DNA of 33,229 nt, from the NCBI GenBank assembly GCA_030640625.1, contig DAOWJB010000154.1, forward strand, positions 1 to 33,229, in the 5' to 3' direction. Position 1 is the stretch's first letter, and every line of letters starts with the position of its first letter. Source of the stretch: Bacteroides sp. GTDB taxonomy: Bacteria; Bacteroidota; Bacteroidia; Bacteroidales; SM23-62. The translations under genes were made by a program, and so were the position numbers. The notes under the pieces were generated by a model. That model searched no databases. It was not told the origin of the DNA and saw only the letters and a program-made list of their open reading frames with translations. Positions 1 through 9,538 of the stretch are shown here, piece after piece.

Positions 1-57
1 GGCAGGCTTTATGTGATCAATAAAAAAAATCCCAAGTTTAAACAGCGTCAGGGATAA
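1..57 (+). CDS. rpmJ: 50S ribosomal protein L36 (C-terminal part)
   Basis: The first 18 codons, open to the left edge of the window, encode the end of L36, with the terminal motif KFKQRQG followed by TAA. The family ends in K-x-KQRQG, so the match is clear despite the short length. L36 is a small protein of the large ribosomal subunit. The zinc-binding residues that would show whether this is the C+ or C- form lie mostly outside the window. It sits 42 bp before rpsM, the usual place for rpmJ at the head of the alpha operon. Confidence 0.9.
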   Translation, partial: GRLYVINKKNPKFKQRQG

Positions 58-64
58 AATATTG

Positions 65-72
65 CATCTTTG
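65..72 (+). promoter_or_regulatory. possible -7 promoter box ahead of rpsM
   Basis: CATCTTTG matches the Bacteroidota -7 consensus TAnnTTTG at 5 of its 6 fixed positions and lies 27 bp before the rpsM start, in the gap after rpmJ. No convincing -33 TTG was found at the expected distance, so this is only a weak candidate for an internal promoter of the ribosomal operon. Confidence 0.25.
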
Positions 73-99
73 CAAACCATTTTATAATACTATATTCAT

Positions 100-483
100 A
101 TGGCAAGAATTGTAGGAGTTGATTTACCAAAAAACAAGCGTGGAGAAGTTGGGCTCACCTATATATTTGGAATAGGAAGGAGCAGAGCCCAGAAGATTCT
201 CGATGAAGCCGGGATCGACCGGAATGTTTTGGTAAAAGACTGGTCAGATGACCAACTTTCCAAGATCCGTTCAATTATCAACGATAACCTGAAGGTCGAA
301 GGTGAGTTGCGTTCATCCGTACAATTAAATATCAAGCGTTTGATGGATATCGGAAGCTACCGTGGGATCCGCCACCGGATTGGCTTGCCTGTAAGGGGAC
401 AAAGTACGAAGAATAATGCACGGACCAGGAAAGGGAGAAGAAAAACAATTGCGAACAAGAAAAAAGCAGCAGCTAAGAAATAA
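100..483 (+). CDS. rpsM: 30S ribosomal protein S13
   Basis: This 127-residue protein is a full-length S13, found in the head of the small subunit where it contacts 5S rRNA-side bridges and the P-site tRNA. The N-terminal [10 protein letters not shown], the helix-hairpin-helix region [11 protein letters not shown] (about residues 25-35) and the basic C-terminal tail with GLPVRGQ and the Arg/Lys-rich end are all typical. It is first of the intact alpha-operon genes and is separated from rpsK by only 3 bp, so the two are surely co-transcribed. The ATG start matches the conserved N-terminus. Nothing is unusual. Confidence 0.97.
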   Translation: MARIVGVDLPKNKRGEVGLTYIFGIGRSRAQKILDEAGIDRNVLVKDWSDDQLSKIRSIINDNLKVEGELRSSVQLNIKRLMDIGSYRGIRHRIGLPVRGQSTKNNARTRKGRRKTIANKKKAAAKK

Positions 484-486
484 AGT

Positions 487-876
487 ATGGCAAAAAAAAC
501 GGGAACATCCAGGAAAAGGATAGTAAGGGTTGAACCGAGTGGACAGGCGCATATACACGCCTCGTTCAACAATATTATTATCAGCCTGACCAATAATTCA
601 GGACAGGTAATCTCATGGTCATCAGCAGGGAAAATGGGTTTCAGAGGTTCCAAGAAGAACACACCCTATGCTGCCCAGATGGCCGCCCAGGATTGCTCAA
701 AAACAGCATATGATCTGGGACTCAGGAAAGTTAAGGTATATGTAAAAGGACCCGGATCAGGAAGAGAATCTGCTATGCGGACCATTCATTCTAACGGCAT
801 CGAGGTGATGGAGATCACAGATGTAACCCCATTGCCACACAATGGCTGCCGCCCACCAAAACGAAGAAGAGTATAG
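487..876 (+). CDS. rpsK: 30S ribosomal protein S11
   Basis: This 129-residue protein is S11, part of the small-subunit platform near the E site. Recognisable segments are [14 protein letters not shown] (about residues 22-35), [12 protein letters not shown] (about 87-98), and the C-terminal [18 protein letters not shown], which is nearly invariant in bacteria. It follows rpsM by 3 bp and precedes rpsD by 33 bp in the usual alpha-operon order. Length and ends match the family, so the ATG start is secure. Confidence 0.97.
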   Translation: MAKKTGTSRKRIVRVEPSGQAHIHASFNNIIISLTNNSGQVISWSSAGKMGFRGSKKNTPYAAQMAAQDCSKTAYDLGLRKVKVYVKGPGSGRESAMRTIHSNGIEVMEITDVTPLPHNGCRPPKRRRV

Positions 877-909
877 GTTTCATTCAGAAATAGTCAAAAA
901 GCAAAATAG

Positions 910-1518
910 ATGGCAAGATATATAGGACCGAAAACCAAGATAGCCAGAAAGTTTGGTGATCCGATTTTTGGATCTGATAAGATCCTTGAGAAGAAGAACT
1001 ATCCTCCTGGAATGCATGGTAATAACAAGAGAAGAAGAAAGCAATCAGAATACGGAATCCAGTTAAAAGAAAAACAAAAGGCTAAATATACCTATGGTAT
1101 TCTGGAGCGGCAATTTGCCAATCTTTTTGAAAAAGCCCAACGCAGCAAGGGTATCACAGGGGAAGTACTGTTGCAATTGCTTGAATCAAGACTTGATAAT
1201 GTAGTATACAGGATGGGAGTAGCCCCAACCAGGGCTGGTGCAAGGCAACTTGTATCACACAGGCATATTACCGTGAATGGAAAAATCGTGAATATTCCTT
1301 CTTATATTTTAAGACCTGGTGATATCATTGGTATCAGGGAAAAATCAAAATCCCTGGAAGCCATCTCGGATTCTCTGAACGGATCACACAGGTCCGCTTC
1401 ACCCTGGATGGAGTGGGATTCCTCACAAATGGCAGGCAAGTTCCTGAATCGGCCGGAAAGAGAAGAGATCCCGGAAAATATCAGGGAACAATTAATCGTA
1501 GAATTATATTCAAAATAG
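910..1518 (+). CDS. rpsD: 30S ribosomal protein S4
   Basis: At 202 residues this is a full-length S4, a primary 16S rRNA-binding protein that nucleates assembly of the small-subunit body; in some bacteria it also represses its own operon. The N-terminal [18 protein letters not shown] is typical. The S4 RNA-binding domain is at about residues 93-155, with [10 protein letters not shown] and the [14 protein letters not shown] signature. The N-terminal segment lacks the four-cysteine zinc cluster, so this is the zinc-independent form. It lies between rpsK and rpoA, with an 18-bp gap to rpoA. Confidence 0.97.
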   Translation: MARYIGPKTKIARKFGDPIFGSDKILEKKNYPPGMHGNNKRRRKQSEYGIQLKEKQKAKYTYGILERQFANLFEKAQRSKGITGEVLLQLLESRLDNVVYRMGVAPTRAGARQLVSHRHITVNGKIVNIPSYILRPGDIIGIREKSKSLEAISDSLNGSHRSASPWMEWDSSQMAGKFLNRPEREEIPENIREQLIVELYSK

Positions 1519-1536
1519 AATCATAATCATTTATTT

Positions 1537-2529
1537 ATGGCTGTATTAGCTTTTCAAAAACCAGACAAAGTCATAATGGTTGACTCGGACGAGTATTATG
1601 GAAAATTCGAATTTCGCCCACTTGAACCTGGTTACGGTATTACTGTTGGAAATTCATTGCGGAGAATATTGCTCTCTTCTCTTGAAGGATATGCAATTAC
1701 CACTGTTAAGGTCGAAGGAGTAGAGCATGAATTCTCCACCATAACCGGTGTCATTGAAGATGTCACTGAAGTAATCCTCAATTTAAAACAAATCCGGTTC
1801 AAGAACCAGATCGATGATGTTGATGATGAGAAGATCATGGTAACCATCACAGGACAGGAAGAGTTTAAAGCAGGTGATCTGAATAAGTTTTTAAGCGGTT
1901 TCCGGGTATTGAATCCCGAACTGGTAATCTGCCACATGGAGGAGGATGTAAAACTCCAGATTGAAATGACCATCAATAAGGGCAGAGGATATGTCGCCTC
2001 TGAAGAAAATAAACCCATGGATGCAGAATTTGGTCTGATCGCCATGGATTCCATTTTTACCCCCATCAAGAATGTACAGTATTCCATCGAAAATTACAGG
2101 GTTGAGCAGAAAACGGATTATGAGAAACTCATCGTGGAGATCATGACCGATGGCTCTATCCATCCAAAGGATGCACTCAAGGAAGCAGCCAAGATCCTGA
2201 TTTACCATTTCATGTTATTCTCGGATGAGAAGATTACACTGGATTCAGATGAAAAATTTGCCAACGAAGAATTTGATGAGGAAGTTCTGCATATGAGGCA
2301 ATTACTGAAAACCAAACTGGTTGACCTGGATCTCTCCGTACGTGCCCTGAATTGCCTTAAGGCAGCTGAGGTAGAGACTTTGGGTGACCTGGTAAAATTC
2401 AATAAGAACGACCTGTTGAAATTCAGGAATTTTGGTAAAAAATCTCTTACTGAACTTGATGAGTTGCTGGTCAGCATGAACCTGAATTTTGGGATGGATA
2501 TCGGCAAATATAAATTAGACAAGGATTAA
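1537..2529 (+). CDS. rpoA: DNA-directed RNA polymerase subunit alpha
   Basis: This 330-residue protein is the alpha subunit, which dimerises to scaffold RNA polymerase assembly and contacts promoters and activators through its C-terminal domain. The N-terminal domain (about residues 1-235) shows [17 protein letters not shown], the dimerisation and beta-contact region. The C-terminal domain (about 255-320) has the two helix-hairpin-helix elements, seen in [20 protein letters not shown] and [16 protein letters not shown]. Length is normal. It is the fifth gene of the operon and is followed 5 bp later by rplQ. Confidence 0.98.
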   Translation: MAVLAFQKPDKVIMVDSDEYYGKFEFRPLEPGYGITVGNSLRRILLSSLEGYAITTVKVEGVEHEFSTITGVIEDVTEVILNLKQIRFKNQIDDVDDEKIMVTITGQEEFKAGDLNKFLSGFRVLNPELVICHMEEDVKLQIEMTINKGRGYVASEENKPMDAEFGLIAMDSIFTPIKNVQYSIENYRVEQKTDYEKLIVEIMTDGSIHPKDALKEAAKILIYHFMLFSDEKITLDSDEKFANEEFDEEVLHMRQLLKTKLVDLDLSVRALNCLKAAEVETLGDLVKFNKNDLLKFRNFGKKSLTELDELLVSMNLNFGMDIGKYKLDKD

Positions 2530-2534
2530 GCGAA

Positions 2535-3386
2535 ATGAGGCATAGGAAGAAATTGAATCATCTGAGCAGGAAGAGTGCGCACAGGAAAGCAATGCTTGCC
2601 AATATGGCATCATCCCTTATTTTACACAAAAGAATTACCACCACAACCGCAAAAGCTAAGGAACTACGTACTTTCGTAGAGCCGATGATCACGCGTTCGA
2701 AAGAAGATTCCACACATTCCAGAAGAATGGTTTTTAAGAATTTACGTGATAAATATGCAGTGTCTGAGCTTTTCAGAGAAGTAGCTTCCAAAGTTGGTGA
2801 AAGACCGGGTGGCTATACCCGTATTATCAAACTTGGGAACAGGCTGGGAGACAATGCAGATATGTGTATTATAGAACTTGTTGATTTTAATGAGAACATG
2901 CTGGCTGAAAAAGATTCTGCGAAGCCTAAATCAGCCAGGCGCAGAAGGGGAGGCAAGAAAAAGGGAATCGGGGAAGTGATAAGCGCCGGGACAGAAGTGG
3001 AAACTGAAGAAACCGGAGCATCAGAAACAGTCGAATCAGTTACGGAAGAATCACTTACTGAGGTTGATACTGAACCTGTCGATGAGGCTGATGAACCTGT
3101 CGCTGATACTGAACCCGTCGCTGAGGCTGAAGCTCTTGATGGACCGGATGCTGATACTGAGGCGGTAGCAGCTGAGCCGGAAGCAGAATCAACCGAAAAG
3201 GAGGTTACTGCAGCAGTGCTTGAAACTGAAAGTGAAACAGTTGCAGCTGAACCAGAGACTGAAACAACTGCAAAAGAGGTTGCTACCGAAGATGCTGAAG
3301 CAGAAACGCCTGAAGCAAAAGCGGAGGAAACCGAGGAAACACAACCTGACGCAGAAGAAGACAAAGAGGAGAAGAAAGAAGAATAA
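2535..3386 (+). CDS. rplQ: 50S ribosomal protein L17 with long acidic C-terminal tail
   Basis: Residues 1-120 are a normal L17, a large-subunit protein near the exit tunnel: [20 protein letters not shown] at the start, then [19 protein letters not shown] and [21 protein letters not shown] basic linker follows (about 130-143, [11 protein letters not shown]), and then a low-complexity tail of about 138 residues (146-283), rich in Glu, Ala, Thr, Val and Asp and ending in KEEKKEE. Bacterial L17 is usually 115-130 residues; Bacteroidota forms often carry a shorter charged extension, but this one more than doubles the protein. Repeated units such as [10 protein letters not shown] and AAEPE suggest growth by slippage. 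A role for the tail is unknown. It is the last gene of the operon. Confidence 0.95.
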   Translation: MRHRKKLNHLSRKSAHRKAMLANMASSLILHKRITTTTAKAKELRTFVEPMITRSKEDSTHSRRMVFKNLRDKYAVSELFREVASKVGERPGGYTRIIKLGNRLGDNADMCIIELVDFNENMLAEKDSAKPKSARRRRGGKKKGIGEVISAGTEVETEETGASETVESVTEESLTEVDTEPVDEADEPVADTEPVAEAEALDGPDADTEAVAAEPEAESTEKEVTAAVLETESETVAAEPETETTAKEVATEDAEAETPEAKAEETEETQPDAEEDKEEKKEE

Positions 3387-3413
3387 TTAGCATAATTTCA
3401 TATGGATCAGGAG

Positions 3414-3450
3414 AGGGATGAAGGATTATAATATACTTTATCCCTTTTTT
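3414..3450 (+). terminator. intrinsic terminator of the ribosomal operon
   Basis: Arms AGGGATGAAG (3414-3423) and CTTTATCCCT (3436-3445) pair at nine of ten positions across a 12-nt AT-rich loop, and the stem runs directly into six T residues (3445-3450). It starts 27 bp after the rplQ stop and precedes enolase, which fits a rho-independent terminator separating the ribosomal operon from eno. Confidence 0.75.
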
Positions 3451-3478
3451 ATTGAACTCAATAAAGCATTAACATTAA

Positions 3479-4777
<1,299 letters not shown>

Positions 4778-4827
4778 TAGGGTGTTAAGGAATTCATGTT
4801 TTACAACATAAACTTATCTCAAGAATA

Positions 4828-6144
4828 ATGTCAAACCTGAAGCAAAAACTACACGAAAAGATAAACGAACACCGTCCAAGAACCCTGAAACTAATGAAGG
4901 AGTTTGGGGATGTCGTCGTGGATGAGGCAACTATCTCAAAGATCATCGGAGGAATGCGCGGACTAAAGTGTCTTGTTACCGATATTTCTTACCTTGATCC
5001 CCAGGAAGGGATCCGGTACAGGGGGTATACCCTTCCAGAGGTATTCGAACAATTACCCAGGCCTGAGGGAGGGGAAATTCCATACGTTGAGGGTTTATTT
5101 TACCTGCTGCTGACCGGTGAAATACCTACTGCAGAAGAGGTGGAAGAGGTCATTGATGAGTTCCGTAAACGCAGTATCCTTCCCCTGTATGTATATGAGG
5201 TCATAGATGCCTTCCCGTCCAACAGTCCTCCAATGGCCATTTTTTCCGCCGCCATCCTGGCCCTCAGCAGGGAATCCCTTTTTAACAAGCAATATCATGC
5301 CGGCATCCCTAAGCAGGATTACTGGGATCCAACCTATGAAGATGCATTGAATTTACTGGCTAAACTGCCTGAGATAGGATCCTACATATATGCCAAATTA
5401 TACAGGGATGGACAAAGGATCAAACAAAACACAGACCTGGATATGGGTGGAAATTTTGCTCATATGATGGGACAGGATGCCCCATATGATGATGTATCCA
5501 GGATGTATTTCATCCTGCATGCCGACCATGAGAGTGGCAATGTGAGTGCACATACCGGTCACCTTGTGGCCAGCTCCCTGTCAGACATATACCTGTCCAT
5601 TTCCGCCATGATCAATGGATTGGCCGGTCCCTTACATGGTCTGGCAAACCAGGAAGTATTGCGCTGGTTACAGGATCTGAGAAACAAGATGGACGGAAAA
5701 GTTCCATCTGAAGAAGAAATGAAACAGTTCGTCTGGGATACCTTGAATTCCGGACAGGTAATCCCTGGCTTCGGGCATGCCGTACTGCGCAAAACGGATC
5801 CACGTTACTCGGTCCAGCGCGAATTTGCACTGAAGCATATAAAACAGGATGAGTTGTTCCAGTATGTTGATATGCTGTACAAAGTAGTACCTCCCATCCT
5901 GAAAGAACATGGTCATGCAAAAAATCCATGGCCAAATGTAGATGCACATTCAGGTGTGATACAATGGCATTACGGGATTACAGAATATGACTTCTATACA
6001 GTATTGTTCGGGATTGGAAGGGCCATAGGGATCACTGCCAATATCATATGGGACAGGGCTTTATTGTATCCCCTGGAAAGGCCTAAATCTCTTACTACCG
6101 AGATGCTTGAGAATATCGTCATGAAGGCCGGTAAAGGCGCGTGA
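4828..6144 (+). CDS. gltA: citrate synthase, mitochondrial-like type
   Basis: This 438-residue protein condenses acetyl-CoA and oxaloacetate to citrate, the entry step of the TCA cycle and of glutamate synthesis. The catalytic triad of the family is present: His270 in AGPLHGLANQEVL, His317 in GFGHAVLRKTDPRY and Asp372 in KNPWPNVDAHSG. These segments, and the long conserved stretch around residues 305-420 including YPLERPKS near the end, resemble animal mitochondrial citrate synthase far more than the hexameric, NADH-inhibited enzyme of E. coli. A homodimeric enzyme is therefore expected (inference). It starts 50 bp after eno and may share its transcript. No sign of truncation. Confidence 0.95.
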   Translation: MSNLKQKLHEKINEHRPRTLKLMKEFGDVVVDEATISKIIGGMRGLKCLVTDISYLDPQEGIRYRGYTLPEVFEQLPRPEGGEIPYVEGLFYLLLTGEIPTAEEVEEVIDEFRKRSILPLYVYEVIDAFPSNSPPMAIFSAAILALSRESLFNKQYHAGIPKQDYWDPTYEDALNLLAKLPEIGSYIYAKLYRDGQRIKQNTDLDMGGNFAHMMGQDAPYDDVSRMYFILHADHESGNVSAHTGHLVASSLSDIYLSISAMINGLAGPLHGLANQEVLRWLQDLRNKMDGKVPSEEEMKQFVWDTLNSGQVIPGFGHAVLRKTDPRYSVQREFALKHIKQDELFQYVDMLYKVVPPILKEHGHAKNPWPNVDAHSGVIQWHYGITEYDFYTVLFGIGRAIGITANIIWDRALLYPLERPKSLTTEMLENIVMKAGKGA

Positions 6145-6197
6145 TCATTTCGCGTCATTGGTAAAGAGGGTAATAAATGTTATTTTAGCTACCCTGT

Positions 6198-9100
6198 ATG
6201 CATAGCATCCGGAATATACCATATGCCGTCTGTCTTTTCATCTGTGGTTTGATGACAATTTTCAACTCAGCGGCACAGACCGCAGAGTTATATGGAAATT
6301 TGTTTACCACTCAATCCGGATTGAGCCAGTCAAGAGTCCATACCATCCTGCAGGATTCACTCGGATTTTTATGGATTGGAACCCGGGACGGGCTGAATAA
6401 GTACGATGGATATTCCTTCGATCATTTCCGGTATCAGCCCGATGCTGTCTCCTTGTCAAATAATACCATCCACTGCCTGGCCGAAGGAAGGGATGGGGTA
6501 TTATGGGTGGGTACGGATTATGGCCTGAACAAGCTCGACAGGCTGGGGGGGTATATGTGGACCTACCTGATACCCGGAAACCGGGATTCAGCCATCCTTG
6601 AGAAACCTGCCATCTATGCCGTGCTGGAGGACAAGGAAGGCCATGTTTGGATCAGGACAGAACGGAGGCTTGAAATGCTGGATCCTGAAACAAACCAATT
6701 TACTCCCTTTCCGCTTCAATACAATGAGCTAAATCCTGCCGGCAATCCCAGTGCCTACTCAATGGTAGAAGACAGGAATGGACAGATCTGGATTGGGACA
6801 AAGGACGGGCTCCAGGTTTTTGATAAAGAATCACAAAGCATTACACAACATTCAGTGTCCGGTGAACTGGGACAGCAGAGCAATAATATCCGGGTGTTAT
6901 ACATTGACCAGCAGGAGCAGATCTGGGTTGGAACGGAGAACGGGCTCTATCTGTATAACCCAATGGACGATGTATTCTTTGAAGTAGGTGATTCCATTCC
7001 AAGCCTGAAAGGTATCGATGTATATTCTCTGACAGGTTCCAGGAAGGGAACCATACTGGTGGGGACCGAGCAGGCATTGATAATGATTCAGCCCGATCTT
7101 TCTGGATTCCGGATGTTCACCTCCTTTAACAGGGATGAGTTGCAGATTCCATTTACCAGTATCTATACCATTTATGAAGATGCTTCTGAAATCCTTTGGC
7201 TTGGGACTTTCGGGGGACTGATCAAGATCGATCAGAAGAGGAGAAAATTCCAGGTGATCAATCAGCGTAATCCCCTGATAAAGGGATTATCCTCCTACAT
7301 GATCACCAGCTTCCACCAGGATGAAAACGGAGATCTGTGGTTGGGCACAAGTGGCAAGGGACTGAACCTTGTCCGGAAGGAAACCGGCGAGACTATCCAC
7401 TATGGGAGAAATGCAGGGCCAGGCAGGCGGCTTATTCATGATTATATTAATAAGGTATACAGGGATAAATCAGGGAACCTCTGGGTGGGTACCGGAGACG
7501 GGCTGAATATAATGAAAGCCGGTTCAAACTACTTCTACCGGTTCTGTAACCAGGAACCCAGTGTATCATGTGGATTATTCAACGGACAGCAGGTGAATGA
7601 TATCATCGAGGATACAAGGGGGTTTATATGGATCGCTGCCTCCAATGGTCTTCACAGATACGATCCCAAGACCGGAGAAATCAGGCCCCGTCATCAGATT
7701 TACAATGGGTCAGAAATACTGGCACTTCAGGATGTTTATTGTGTACTGGAGGATCACAGGGGCTGGATCTGGGTAGGATCCTCGGTGGGCCTCATCAAAT
7801 ATCTGCCAGAGGAAGAACGGCATGAGGTATTCCAGGCAGGGATATTAAACCAGTCCTCCAATATTAACAACAACACGGTGCTGTCCCTGCTGCTGGATTC
7901 TCAAAACCAAGTCTGGGTTGGTACCGCATCCGGCTTAAACCAGTATAATCCGGAAGATAATTCGTTTGACTATTTCCCTGATCCGGTTGAACTGGCGGAG
8001 TTAAGGATATATGGCATGGTGGAAGACGGAAGCGGGAATTTATGGTTGAGTTCTGATCGTGGACTGGCAAGGTATCATCCCGAACGGGAATCCTTCATAC
8101 AGTATGGCTCTTCAGATGGATTACAGAACTATGAATATCTACCTGGCTCTTGCTACAAGGACCGAGAAGGCAGATTGTATTTCGGTGGCATTTCAGGATT
8201 GAACATTTTCCATCCGGATTCCATTATGTATAATACCCATGCTCCTCGTTTATCTTTCACCCGGTATATCAAGAGACGCGAACAAGGAGGGGAATCCAAA
8301 CCACTTTCGCTTGACAGGGTTTATTCGGTTATCGTGTCAAGGGGAGTAAAGATAATAACCATCCAGTTTTCTGCATTGGAGTTTACAGCACCTGAAAGAA
8401 ACCAGTATATGTATAAACTGGTCAGGAAAGATCAGGACGGTCTGTGGATCCATATCGGAGAACAGCATTTTCTTACATTCTCCGAACTGAGCCCGGGTAC
8501 CCATACACTGAGTATCCGAGGGTCAAATAATGATCTGAAGTATTCAGACGATGAAGTCCAGCTGGAAATTGTTACTCCATATCCCTTCTGGAGCAAAACG
8601 GTGGCCATACTTATATATATAGTGTTGGGTATTTTCCTCATTGTACTGGCCATACAGATCAGGACAAGCAGCCTGAGACGGACCAACCGCATGCTTCGAG
8701 AAAAAGAGATATCTGCCAAAGAGATAGCCAGGCAAAGAGAAGAACTGGCCTTAAAAAACAAAAACATAACCGACAGTATCCTGTATGCCAAGCGGATCCA
8801 GATTGCTCTTCTGCCATCCTCGGAGAGCTTCAGGGGTATCCTGCCTGATTCGTTTGTACTATTCAAACCCAAGGATATTGTAAGTGGTGATTTCTACTGG
8901 ATAAACCAGCATGGCAACAAGATCTATGTGGCAGCCGTAGACTGTACAGGTCATGGGGTGCCTGGCGCATTCGTTTCCATCATTGGGTTTGAACTGTTCA
9001 GAAAGATCACAGCCAGTAAGCAGGGTAGCAACCCTGCCATGATCCTGGATACACTGAATGATAATTTTTCAGAGATTTTTTCAGATGGGGAACAGGTTTA

Positions 9101-9530
9101 TTTGAATGATGGAATGGACCTCTCTTTGTGCATTCTTGACATGAAAGAAAAATCCCTGGATTATTCAGGTGCGTTTAATCCCATGTATCTGATCCGGAAT
9201 GAAACCGTTATCGAGGTTAAGGCTGACCGGTTCTCTGTAGGAGCCGATATTCTCTTACCAACTGAACGGAAGTTGTTTAAAAGCCATAAAATCTACCTTC
9301 AGAAAAACGATATCATCTATATTTTTTCAGATGGATATGCTGATCAGTTTGGTGGACCGGATGGTAAAAAATTCAAATACAGGAGATTCAGGCATCTTCT
9401 GTTGACCATTCATAAACTGCCCATGGAGAAACAACGGTCCATTCTCGATGCAAGTATTGAAGAATGGAAAGGGGGCATGGACCAGGTGGATGATATACTG
9501 GTAATAGGTATCAAACCGGAGGTACGCTGA
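6198..9530 (+). CDS. beta-propeller sensor with SpoIIE/PP2C phosphatase output
   Basis: This 1110-residue receptor begins with a signal peptide ending near SAAQ (about residue 27). Fourteen two-component-regulator propeller repeats follow (about 50-680), recognisable as G-x-[LIV]-W-[LIV]-G-T-x-x-G-L, for example GFLWIGTRDGL and GNLWVGTGDGL; fourteen blades would make two seven-bladed propellers. Next come a Y_Y_Y immunoglobulin-like domain (about 700-790), one membrane helix (about 800-822), a charged coiled-coil linker and a SpoIIE-type PP2C serine phosphatase domain (about 857-1110). Metal-binding acidic residues are present in SGDFYW, DCTGHGVPGAF, SDGYADQFGG and VDDILVIG. It therefore looks like an active transmembrane Ser/Thr phosphatase sensing a periplasmic ligand. 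Propellers of this family usually feed a histidine kinase, so the PP2C output is less common. The ligand and substrate are unknown. Confidence 0.9.
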   Translation: MHSIRNIPYAVCLFICGLMTIFNSAAQTAELYGNLFTTQSGLSQSRVHTILQDSLGFLWIGTRDGLNKYDGYSFDHFRYQPDAVSLSNNTIHCLAEGRDGVLWVGTDYGLNKLDRLGGYMWTYLIPGNRDSAILEKPAIYAVLEDKEGHVWIRTERRLEMLDPETNQFTPFPLQYNELNPAGNPSAYSMVEDRNGQIWIGTKDGLQVFDKESQSITQHSVSGELGQQSNNIRVLYIDQQEQIWVGTENGLYLYNPMDDVFFEVGDSIPSLKGIDVYSLTGSRKGTILVGTEQALIMIQPDLSGFRMFTSFNRDELQIPFTSIYTIYEDASEILWLGTFGGLIKIDQKRRKFQVINQRNPLIKGLSSYMITSFHQDENGDLWLGTSGKGLNLVRKETGETIHYGRNAGPGRRLIHDYINKVYRDKSGNLWVGTGDGLNIMKAGSNYFYRFCNQEPSVSCGLFNGQQVNDIIEDTRGFIWIAASNGLHRYDPKTGEIRPRHQIYNGSEILALQDVYCVLEDHRGWIWVGSSVGLIKYLPEEERHEVFQAGILNQSSNINNNTVLSLLLDSQNQVWVGTASGLNQYNPEDNSFDYFPDPVELAELRIYGMVEDGSGNLWLSSDRGLARYHPERESFIQYGSSDGLQNYEYLPGSCYKDREGRLYFGGISGLNIFHPDSIMYNTHAPRLSFTRYIKRREQGGESKPLSLDRVYSVIVSRGVKIITIQFSALEFTAPERNQYMYKLVRKDQDGLWIHIGEQHFLTFSELSPGTHTLSIRGSNNDLKYSDDEVQLEIVTPYPFWSKTVAILIYIVLGIFLIVLAIQIRTSSLRRTNRMLREKEISAKEIARQREELALKNKNITDSILYAKRIQIALLPSSESFRGILPDSFVLFKPKDIVSGDFYWINQHGNKIYVAAVDCTGHGVPGAFVSIIGFELFRKITASKQGSNPAMILDTLNDNFSEIFSDGEQVYLNDGMDLSLCILDMKEKSLDYSGAFNPMYLIRNETVIEVKADRFSVGADILLPTERKLFKSHKIYLQKNDIIYIFSDGYADQFGGPDGKKFKYRRFRHLLLTIHKLPMEKQRSILDASIEEWKGGMDQVDDILVIGIKPEVR

Positions 9531-9538
9531 TTGATTTG

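Noticed and set aside
2813-3364. Minus-strand open frame of 183 codons, Ser/Val/Ala-rich, opposite the L17 tail
   Set aside because: It is a shadow of the biased Glu/Ala/Thr codons of the acidic tail; it has no start context, domain or conserved feature.
4799-4812. ATGTT/AACAT mini-hairpin between eno and citrate synthase as a terminator
   Set aside because: Five AT-rich pairs without a T-run are too weak, and the 50-bp gap suggests read-through.
6164-6195. Hairpin AGGGTA/TACCCT just before the propeller gene as a terminator for citrate synthase
   Set aside because: Only 6 bp of stem with a 20-nt loop, and no T-run follows.
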